Shown piece after piece: positions 19,106 to 25,706 of a stretch of DNA of 64,000 nucleotides. Under the pieces are notes generated by a model. The model was not told the origin of the DNA. It ran no database searches and was given only the letters and a program-made list of their open reading frames with translations. Source of the DNA: Pseudoalteromonas sp. XI10. GTDB lineage: Bacteria > Pseudomonadota > Gammaproteobacteria > Enterobacterales > Alteromonadaceae. The DNA is taken from contig NZ_LOPY01000008.1 in the NCBI RefSeq assembly GCF_001469895.1, positions 27,321 through 91,320 of the forward strand. The letters are read 5' to 3'. The stretch's first letter is position 1. Each line of letters opens with the position of its first letter. The translations under genes were made by a program, and so were the position numbers.

Positions 19106-19535
19106 AATATTTATAGTTATTCAAAAAAAATGCATATTAGGCATTAATTTTGAGCTTTGATAATAATACTCGCCACTCTTAAAGGTCAACACTTCGCTAA
19201 CTCAAAAGTTCAATTTTTAACAATAAATAAAACACTAACCAAAATAATAAAACATAATTAACACCTTCAAACCCCTTTAAATACAATAGGCACAGCAACA
19301 TTTACAACAAGTTACAAAGGTCAAAAAGAATTTAATTTTTTAGTATTAATATGGGTACTAAAGCAAAACCCACCATTAATTGCAGTTTCCGCAACAAAAC
19401 TTAACACCAATAAATGGCATTTTTTATCTTTAAAAATAAAAAAATAAAATTTTAAGACCTTACAATTAAGGTGAAACCACAACAAACATGGTCAAAACGA
19501 TTAATACATGTAGAAAAAGGACAAAATGATGCAAA

Positions 19536-19563
19536 AGTTAATAGAATGAACATTCTATTAACT
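19536..19563. promoter_or_regulatory. Perfect 13-bp inverted repeat, probable operator
   Basis: AGTTAATAGAATG-AA-CATTCTATTAACT: two perfect 13-base arms with a 2-base centre. It lies about 150 bp before the first DUF547 gene and about 460 bp before receptor 2. No T-run follows, so a dimeric regulator site (TetR-like geometry) is likelier than a terminator. No regulator gene is adjacent. Confidence 0.6.
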
Positions 19564-19670
19564 AGCAATAACTAACGGAAAGTGCAGAAAAACATTTAAC
19601 CCCTTATATTTTCTGAAGATAAATAAGTAAAACTAGAACAAATTCGGTACATATAAACTTGAAAAAACTG

Positions 19671-19697
19671 TAACAATCACTGATAGTAAGATTGTTA
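19671..19697 (+). promoter_or_regulatory. Inverted repeat just upstream of the first DUF547 ribosome-binding site
   Basis: TAACAATC and GATTGTTA, 8 bp with an 11-base spacer. It ends 18 bases before the ATG and 7 bases before the AAGGAA Shine-Dalgarno. It could be a 5'-UTR hairpin or an operator overlapping the promoter. Confidence 0.4.
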
Positions 19698-19715
19698 AAA
19701 CAACAAGGAAAAATC

Positions 19716-20891
19716 ATGTTTAAACAATTATTACTAATTGCATTTACGTTTTGCTCACTTTCTTCGTATGCAAAAATAAATGAACTACCAGAAGAATTTT
19801 CAGACTTTAGCCTTAATCGAGATATTAAAATTTCGTATGAGGACCTTGATAACTTACTTGAAATGACTGTTATCGACATGGGGATGTCAGACCGAAGCTC
19901 TCGCAAATCTCAATCCTCCATTGGCACCCGCATGAAATCGCACAGAAACAACGATACTGCGCTTGAAGCCAATCGTTTTTTCTTCGAAGGTGTTTCTAAA
20001 TCAGAGATAAAGGATGGCTTTCACAAGATTAGAGTTAGCTTAGAGAAGGTACCTAGCGAAGTATCGCTGAATGATTTAAGCCTAGACGAGCAGTTAGCTT
20101 ACTGGCTTAACCTATATAATACAGCCATGGTCGAAAAATTAATTGAACACTACCCTATTCGCGATACAGAAGACCTTCTATTTGGTGATGATTCGATTTT
20201 AGAAGATGAGTTTTTAACCGTTGCCGGTTACAAACTTTCACTCAATGATATTCAACATAAAATTGTTTTTGAAAAATTTGGTAAAAAAAAGCCGATAGTT
20301 ATGTATGGCTTTTATCAAGGTAACATTGGTAGCCCAAACCTTCGAGATGAAGCGTATAAAGGTAGCAAGGTTTACCATCAACTTGTTGAAAATGGAGAGG
20401 AATTTGTAAACTCAAATAGAGGCATGCAAATTAAACGTAAAAACCGCCTTTATGTATCTAAGTATTATGAGCAAGCTGAGTCTTTATTTTCAGATTTCGA
20501 AAGTGACTTACGTGAGCACTTAGAAGACTACGCTGAAGGTCAAATGAAAAGCGATGTTAAATACGCCAAACGCTTCAAAGTTGATATCGAAGATTGGAGT
20601 ATTACTGATTTATATGGTACCGACCGTGACTATGGCGGTTCTGCATCAACTAACCCTGCAGCAATGCTTAATGCTGTTGTAAGCAACTCAGCTGTACCAA
20701 TCGGTCCTGAAGGTAGTGGCTCAGGTATTGGAGCGGTTAATGTGAGTCATATTACGGATTCAATTATGATGCGCACCATGGATTTTGGTCGTTTTTCTCC
20801 TGAAATGTTAGAGAAAATCAAAAAACTTAACTTAAAGCGCCAAGACAACAGTGGATCTGTTGAGATTAAGGATCTTGATTCTAACAATTAA
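19716..20891 (+). CDS. Secreted DUF547 protein, copy A
   Basis: 391 residues from the ATG at 19716. The frame is open from a TTG at 19692, but AAGGAA six bases before 19716 and the signal peptide MFKQLLLIAFTFCSLSSYA fix the start. The DUF547 core lies at about residues 95-260, with LAYWLNLYNTAMVEKLIEHYP, LSLNDIQHKIVF, GNIGSPNLRDEAYKGSKVYHQL and FVNSNRGMQI. The family is widespread and its biochemical role is not established. The export signal places it in the periplasm or outside. Copy B follows directly, separated by a terminator. The C-terminal part (about 300-391) has a low-complexity Gly/Ser-rich turn and ends SVEIKDLDSNN, conserved in copy B. Confidence 0.85.
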   Translation: MFKQLLLIAFTFCSLSSYAKINELPEEFSDFSLNRDIKISYEDLDNLLEMTVIDMGMSDRSSRKSQSSIGTRMKSHRNNDTALEANRFFFEGVSKSEIKDGFHKIRVSLEKVPSEVSLNDLSLDEQLAYWLNLYNTAMVEKLIEHYPIRDTEDLLFGDDSILEDEFLTVAGYKLSLNDIQHKIVFEKFGKKKPIVMYGFYQGNIGSPNLRDEAYKGSKVYHQLVENGEEFVNSNRGMQIKRKNRLYVSKYYEQAESLFSDFESDLREHLEDYAEGQMKSDVKYAKRFKVDIEDWSITDLYGTDRDYGGSASTNPAAMLNAVVSNSAVPIGPEGSGSGIGAVNVSHITDSIMMRTMDFGRFSPEMLEKIKKLNLKRQDNSGSVEIKDLDSNN

Positions 20892-20900
20892 AATAAGAAG

Positions 20901-20935
20901 GCCACTCGTCAAAAGAATGTGACGGGTGGCTTTTT
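20901..20935 (+). terminator. Terminator between the two DUF547 genes
   Basis: GCCACTCGTC(A) and (T)GACGGGTGGC form an 11-bp stem with one G-T wobble. Five T follow, starting nine bases behind the stop of copy A. Confidence 0.85.
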
Positions 20936-20953
20936 CTGAACAGGGAGTTCGCT

Positions 20954-22099
20954 ATGCTTAAACCACTCTTATTAATAACCGCAATTTTCTTTACTGCACA
21001 CTCGTCAGCAAAACTAGACACTCTACCTGAAGAATTTGCCGATTTCGGCTTAGATAGTGATTTAACAATATCTTATGGTGATTTAGATCAGTTACTTAAA
21101 ATCACGGTTATTGACTTAGGCCGCTCAGACCGAGGTTTTCGAAAAGGCCAATCAGGCATTGGCACACGCACCCGAGCACACAAAAATAACGATACAGCTC
21201 TAGAAGCAAATCGTTTTTATTATGAAGAAGTTGTAAAGGCAGACCTGAAAACTGGTTTTAAAAAAATACGTCTGAGCCTTGAACAAGTTCCTGAACAAAT
21301 CCCACTTAATGAGCTCGTTTTATCTGAGCAACTGACTTATTGGCTAAATTTATATACCACAGCATTATTAGAGAAACTCATTGAGCACTACCCTATCTTC
21401 AGTACTGAAGATTTATTATTTGGTGATAATTCATTACTTGATGAGGAATTTATTACTGTTATGGGGCATAGCCTGTCTTTAAATGATATTCAACACAACA
21501 TTGTCTTTAAAAAGTTTGGTAAAAATAAACCGATTGTTATGTATGGATTTCACCAAGGAAATATAGGCAGCCCAAATCTTCGCCCAGAGGCCTATGTAGG
21601 AAGCAAAGTGTATTACCAACTAGCAGACAATGGTGAGGAATTTGTTAATTCTAACCGAGGTATGCAAATTAAAGGGAAAGATAGACTTTACCTATCCGTT
21701 TACTACCAGCAAACAGAAGCCTTGTTTGACGACTTTGAGCAAGATTTAAAGTCTCATATTGAACACTATACTAATGGCTCTTTAAAAGATGCTGTAGAGT
21801 CTTCTAAAGGGTTTAAGCTTACAATAGATGATTGGCATATTGTGGATTTATATCGCACGCATAGAGCCTATGGCGCCTCTTCTGCTATTAACAGGGCCGC
21901 GCTAGAGGGTATAGGAGGAATGACATATGGATATCGTGCAGCAGACGGAAGCTATATCACCGATCCCTTAACGAAGCGGCTAGCTCAATTTGGTCGATAC
22001 CCACCACAAGTTTGGAAGAAAATTCGCAAGCTTTATAAACAAAGAGAACGCATTAAAGGTACTGTAGAAATCAAAGACCTTGATGTAAATCAAGAGTAA
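20954..22099 (+). CDS. Secreted DUF547 protein, copy B
   Basis: 381 residues. Signal peptide MLKPLLLITAIFFTAHSSA, then the same architecture as copy A and clear colinear similarity: LPEEFADFGLDSDLTISYGDLD, NDTALEANRFYYEE, LTYWLNLYTTALLEKLIEHYP, GNIGSPNLRPEAY, FVNSNRGMQI and the ending GTVEIKDLD. The ATG at 20954 has GGGAG six bases before it. This is a tandem duplication with a retained internal terminator, so both genes may be expressed separately or by read-through. Function unknown; secreted. The next gene starts 53 bp downstream behind a hairpin. Confidence 0.85.
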   Translation: MLKPLLLITAIFFTAHSSAKLDTLPEEFADFGLDSDLTISYGDLDQLLKITVIDLGRSDRGFRKGQSGIGTRTRAHKNNDTALEANRFYYEEVVKADLKTGFKKIRLSLEQVPEQIPLNELVLSEQLTYWLNLYTTALLEKLIEHYPIFSTEDLLFGDNSLLDEEFITVMGHSLSLNDIQHNIVFKKFGKNKPIVMYGFHQGNIGSPNLRPEAYVGSKVYYQLADNGEEFVNSNRGMQIKGKDRLYLSVYYQQTEALFDDFEQDLKSHIEHYTNGSLKDAVESSKGFKLTIDDWHIVDLYRTHRAYGASSAINRAALEGIGGMTYGYRAADGSYITDPLTKRLAQFGRYPPQVWKKIRKLYKQRERIKGTVEIKDLDVNQE

Positions 22100-22113
22100 T
22101 ATTTTACTTTACT

Positions 22114-22150
22114 GTACGCCCTGTTAACATAAAGCAAAAACAGGGTGTAC
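22114..22150 (+). promoter_or_regulatory. Hairpin sequestering the Shine-Dalgarno of the TPR/oxygenase gene
   Basis: GTACGCCCTGTT (22114-22125) pairs with AACAGGGTGTAC (22139-22150): 12 bp with one G-T wobble and a 13-base loop. The AGGG serving the GTG start at 22153 lies inside the right arm. It is not followed by a T-run, so it does not look like an ordinary terminator. Confidence 0.6.
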
Positions 22151-22152
22151 GA

Positions 22153-23943
22153 GTGAATAATTCATTGCAAAGAGCTTTGCACGCATTCAATCAACAACAA
22201 TATGTGCAGGCATTACAACTCCTTTCTTTACATACAAATAAAACCGCTGATTGGTATACATTAAATAGCTTATGTTTATCAGCTGTAAACAAAACTATTG
22301 AAGCAGAGCAGTGTTATTTACAAGGCCTTAGCCAATTTAGCAATCATGTTGGCCTTTTAGACAACTACACAAATCTACTTTGTAAACAAAAAAAGTATGC
22401 AGAGTGTATTCAGTTTTGTGAATACAACACAGCTTCTTTATCACTCGAAAAGCCACGACTTAATTACATTGAAAGCCTAATTAATCAAGATGAATTATTA
22501 AAAGCCGAACATTTATTGAGCAAAACATCGCCCTCGCAGAACACATTCGTTCGTTACCATTGGCTCACTTTAGAGCTTTTCGAGCGCTTTGGTGACTTAC
22601 AACGTATCGAAGAGTATTTTCAAACAAAATTGCCAGCTCAATTAAAGGGGCAATTTCATTTCGTTTATAAACATGCTTGTAATTATCGAAATTTAGGTCA
22701 ATTTGCCGAGGCCTTAGCGCTTTTGCAAATGCTTTTAAAACAGCAACCAAGCGCCGAGTTGCATTACATAGTTGGTTGTACATACTATGATTTACAGCAA
22801 TATGAACAAGCACAAGCTCACCTTAAGGCATGCTTAGAACTTGCTCCTAACTATGTACCAGCGCATGAAAGCCTTAACAAGCTCTACTGGGAACACTCGC
22901 AGAGTCAATTAATGAGTTCATATGCTCAAACTTTCAAAAATTATGATGCAAACCCTGTTCTGATCCACTCTCAAATTGGCCAACTACTGCAACTAGATAA
23001 GCTGGAAGAAGCATTATTAGTAAGCAGTGATGCAACACGAAACCATCCACAAAATTTAGATTTACATCATGCACACAGTATAATTCTAGATAGAACAGGT
23101 GACGAAGAAAAAGCATTTTCACTCCTTCAGCAACTCGTTAAAGCAGCCCCTCAAAATGCTCGTTACTGTATTGATTTAGCAAACTTTTACATACAACAAG
23201 GCGATTACAGCTCAGCGATATCTCATTTAGAAACCGCAGTAAAATTTAATCCTAATAACCAAGAGCTTTGGGCATATTTAAGTATTGCTTGGCGACTATC
23301 AAATAATGATAAATATCACTGGTTAACTAACCTAGATAAATTCGTTAAAGTGATGGAGCTACCTGCTCCGCCTAGTTTTAAGACCTTTGCTGATTTTAAT
23401 AAGCAGTTGCAGGAATTAATGTTCAGCCTTCACACAAATAAACTACAACCATTAGATCAAAGTGTGCGCAGTGGCAGCCAAACACAAGGTCACTTGTTAC
23501 ACCGTTCAAACCAACTTATTGATTTATTTAAGTCATCTATGAATGAATGCATTAATCAATACCTGATGCAGCTACCAGAGGATGCTAACCACCCTCTATT
23601 AGCGCGTAATCATAAACGCTTTGTTGCCAGAGGTAGTTGGTCGGTGAAACTAGAAGAAGGCGGTTTTCATGCTAATCATATCCACCCTCAAGGTTGGTTA
23701 TCAGCGCCGAGCTATATTTCTATTCCTAATGAGATGAGTAAAGATGATGAAACTAAAAATGGCTGGCTTAAGCTAGGAGAAACCAGTCTTAACTTAGGTG
23801 AGCGTGAGTCTATAGCTCGTGAAATATGCCCTGAGGAAGGTCAAATTATTATATTTCCAAGCTATATTTGGCATGGTACATACCAACTAGAAAGCACTAG
23901 CCCTCGGCTAACTATTCCATGTGATATCATGCCCTTAAAATAA
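22153..23943 (+). CDS. TPR protein with a C-terminal 2OG-Fe(II) oxygenase-like domain
   Basis: 596 residues, no signal peptide, so cytoplasmic. Residues about 1-400 are tetratricopeptide repeats (for example AEALALLQMLLKQQPS and YEQAQAHLKACLELAPNYVPA). The C-terminal domain (about 440-596) has the putative 2OG-Fe(II) oxygenase pattern: a HANHIHPQGWLSAPSYIS motif (His-x-His/Asp-type metal pair near 505), GQIIIFPSYIWHGT (distal His near 573) and RLTIP (2-oxoglutarate-binding Arg near 582). The start is GTG, with AGGG seven bases upstream inside a hairpin. Predicted activity, hydroxylation of a protein or peptide held by the TPRs, is inferred. The neighbouring TPR/sulfotransferase has the same two-part plan. 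Confidence 0.75.
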   Translation: MNNSLQRALHAFNQQQYVQALQLLSLHTNKTADWYTLNSLCLSAVNKTIEAEQCYLQGLSQFSNHVGLLDNYTNLLCKQKKYAECIQFCEYNTASLSLEKPRLNYIESLINQDELLKAEHLLSKTSPSQNTFVRYHWLTLELFERFGDLQRIEEYFQTKLPAQLKGQFHFVYKHACNYRNLGQFAEALALLQMLLKQQPSAELHYIVGCTYYDLQQYEQAQAHLKACLELAPNYVPAHESLNKLYWEHSQSQLMSSYAQTFKNYDANPVLIHSQIGQLLQLDKLEEALLVSSDATRNHPQNLDLHHAHSIILDRTGDEEKAFSLLQQLVKAAPQNARYCIDLANFYIQQGDYSSAISHLETAVKFNPNNQELWAYLSIAWRLSNNDKYHWLTNLDKFVKVMELPAPPSFKTFADFNKQLQELMFSLHTNKLQPLDQSVRSGSQTQGHLLHRSNQLIDLFKSSMNECINQYLMQLPEDANHPLLARNHKRFVARGSWSVKLEEGGFHANHIHPQGWLSAPSYISIPNEMSKDDETKNGWLKLGETSLNLGERESIAREICPEEGQIIIFPSYIWHGTYQLESTSPRLTIPCDIMPLK

Positions 23944-23944
23944 T

Positions 23945-23975
23945 AAAAAAGACCATCTAAATGATGGTCTTTTTT
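23945..23975. terminator. Bidirectional terminator between convergent genes
   Basis: AAAAAAGACCATC / GATGGTCTTTTTT with a 5-base loop, flanked by A-runs and T-runs. It sits between the stops of the TPR/oxygenase gene (+) and the TPR/sulfotransferase gene (-) and serves both. Confidence 0.92.
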
Positions 23976-23983
23976 ATTACCAA

Positions 23984-25630
23984 TTACTTATTTAACAACG
24001 CTTTGGCATCTTGGTAGGATTTTTCATCGGCCTGTATGTGTTCAAGGTAATTTGCAAATCGTCCTGAAGATGACTTATAAAGTGGCTTTCTAACCTGCCA
24101 TACACTCGCTGTACTTACAGTGCCAGATTTATTGTGAAATCGCTGGGCCTCATCAGTATATTCAAGCCCTAGAAAGCTAAACAGCTGTTCTAAAATCTGC
24201 TCGGGTGAGCAAACGAGCTGATCGTAATTCAGAGTAAAAATATCTTTACTGAAACACGACTGCCAATGTGACTTAATACGTTGCTGCTGCTCATAGTGAT
24301 GTAGAATATCACTAAGGGATACAGCATAGTTTAAGCTCGGACCCAAATGCTGGAAAAAAGCTGACAAGCTATTGTCTTTAATATCTCGTTCCGTCCAGAT
24401 AATCTTAGCTTTTGGATAGAGCTGCTTGATAATGTCTAAGTAAAGGTAATTTTCAGGGCGTTTATCTGTTACATAAAGCGCACCTTCAGCTCTTAAAGTT
24501 AATTGTTCTTTATAACCATCAATAAATTCAGGCTCTTTAGCCTTATTAACAAGTGCCTTTTCATCGCCAATCAAATTGAATAACGATGAATGTAAATAGG
24601 CAATTTCACCACCTGCCGCTATTTGCTCGTTAGAGCTGATGATTTGTTCAATTAATGTTGAGCCAGAACGAAACATACCGCAAATTATAATTGGTGTTAT
24701 TGAACTATTCGCTTCTTGCAAAGCAATATTACGAGCTAAGGTGTAGTCAGTAATCTTCTCAGCAGATTGGCGATCATAGGCTGGTAAATACTTTTTATTG
24801 TAATGATTAGCTTTTACATAATAATACCAAGCTTTCTGATAGTTTTTACAATCATTAAATACTTTACCAAGTGCATAATAAATATCAGCACACGCTATAT
24901 CATCTGACTCTCGCTTTAAAATGGCTAAGCTTGCTTGTTCATAGTCAATTGCATCGCGTTCAGTGAAGGTTTCAATATCGGCCAATCTTGCTTGAGCCAT
25001 CGCATTAAATGCATCTATTTTTAAAACCTGTTGAAAGCCTTTTTTCGCTTTCTCTTTATCACCAAGCTGTTCGTAAATATTTGCCAATGAAAAGTGAGCT
25101 TGAAGATTATTTTCATCATGACTAATCGCTTGTTGTAAGTAACGTACGGCATCATCGGGTTGATGTAATTGCTCATTATGCATAAAAGCAATTTCTATTA
25201 GAGCGGGTGCTTTAAACTGCTCAGATAATGTTAGAGCTTGTTCAAAGAAACGCATCGCTGAATCGTGGTTATCAAGCTTTCTTTCTATTTTTCCTAGCTG
25301 AAAGCAAATATCAGCTTGCTGCGGATTTGTCTCATATAAAGGTAATAGCGCGCTTTTTGCAATTTTGAACTCACCACAACTTATACTTAATTGTACTAAG
25401 GTCAGTACATAATCAAACTTGTTTGGAGCTATCGATACCAGTTTTTGGCAATAGGCAATGGCTGTTTCAGTATCTTGTTGCTGCATAGCAACTTTGAAAA
25501 GGATCTGTAACGCTTTTTCAGCAAACTCATTGTTATGTGTTAACGGTTTTAATAATTCTATCCCTTGGTTAACTTTACCTTGCTGAAGTAAAGCAACAGC
25601 TTGGGTAAACGCGTGTTGTTCTGATGTCAT
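23984..25630 (-). CDS. TPR-sulfotransferase fusion protein A
   Basis: 548 residues from the ATG at 25630. A longer frame opens at 25693, but it would run through the receptor terminator hairpin, and GGGGAAA six bases before 25630 decides. Residues about 1-270 are TPR units (AKKGFQQVLKIDAFNAMAQARLADI). From about 310 comes a sulfotransferase domain with the PAPS 5'-phosphosulfate loop MFRSGSTLIEQ (about 317) and the 3'-phosphate motif WTERDIKDNSLSAFF (about 415). No signal peptide: cytoplasmic. Family role: sulfuryl transfer from PAPS to an acceptor, here perhaps a peptide or protein selected by the TPRs (inference). No PAPS-synthesis genes are in the window. Confidence 0.85.
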   Translation of the reverse strand: MTSEQHAFTQAVALLQQGKVNQGIELLKPLTHNNEFAEKALQILFKVAMQQQDTETAIAYCQKLVSIAPNKFDYVLTLVQLSISCGEFKIAKSALLPLYETNPQQADICFQLGKIERKLDNHDSAMRFFEQALTLSEQFKAPALIEIAFMHNEQLHQPDDAVRYLQQAISHDENNLQAHFSLANIYEQLGDKEKAKKGFQQVLKIDAFNAMAQARLADIETFTERDAIDYEQASLAILKRESDDIACADIYYALGKVFNDCKNYQKAWYYYVKANHYNKKYLPAYDRQSAEKITDYTLARNIALQEANSSITPIIICGMFRSGSTLIEQIISSNEQIAAGGEIAYLHSSLFNLIGDEKALVNKAKEPEFIDGYKEQLTLRAEGALYVTDKRPENYLYLDIIKQLYPKAKIIWTERDIKDNSLSAFFQHLGPSLNYAVSLSDILHHYEQQQRIKSHWQSCFSKDIFTLNYDQLVCSPEQILEQLFSFLGLEYTDEAQRFHNKSGTVSTASVWQVRKPLYKSSSGRFANYLEHIQADEKSYQDAKALLNK

Positions 25631-25654
25631 TGTTTCCCCATATAAAAAGCTTCC

Positions 25655-25684
25655 CCATAAAAAAAGCGAGCCGAAGCTCGCTTT
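25655..25684 (-). terminator. Strong terminator with UUCG tetraloop after receptor 3
   Basis: On the minus strand: AAAGCGAGC-TTCG-GCTCGCTTT followed by T's. A C(UUCG)G loop is an exceptionally stable tetraloop. It stands 22 bp behind the receptor 3 stop and 25 bp before the sulfotransferase start, insulating the two genes. Confidence 0.92.
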
Positions 25685-25706
25685 ATCATACATTAATTAA
25701 TTCAAA

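Larger units (their letters stand above)
19106..19715. other. Divergent intergenic region between receptor 2 and the DUF547 pair
   Basis: About 610 bases, very AT-rich, with no convincing gene. Visible structure: a small AATGC/GCATT repeat (19129-19145), a TTTAGTA/TACTAAA inverted repeat (19339-19362), the 28-base palindrome at 19536-19563 and a stem at 19671-19697. The reverse frame at 19604-19906 overlaps the DUF547 coding sequence and was discarded. Confidence 0.6.

Noticed and set aside
19604..19906. Reverse frame overlapping the start of DUF547 copy A
   Set aside because: It is antisense to a clear signal-peptide coding gene, lies largely in AT-rich non-coding DNA and resembles no family.
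25631..25693. Longer N-terminus of TPR-sulfotransferase A
   Set aside because: The extra 21 codons would translate the receptor terminator hairpin, and a strong GGGGAAA sits before the ATG at 25630.
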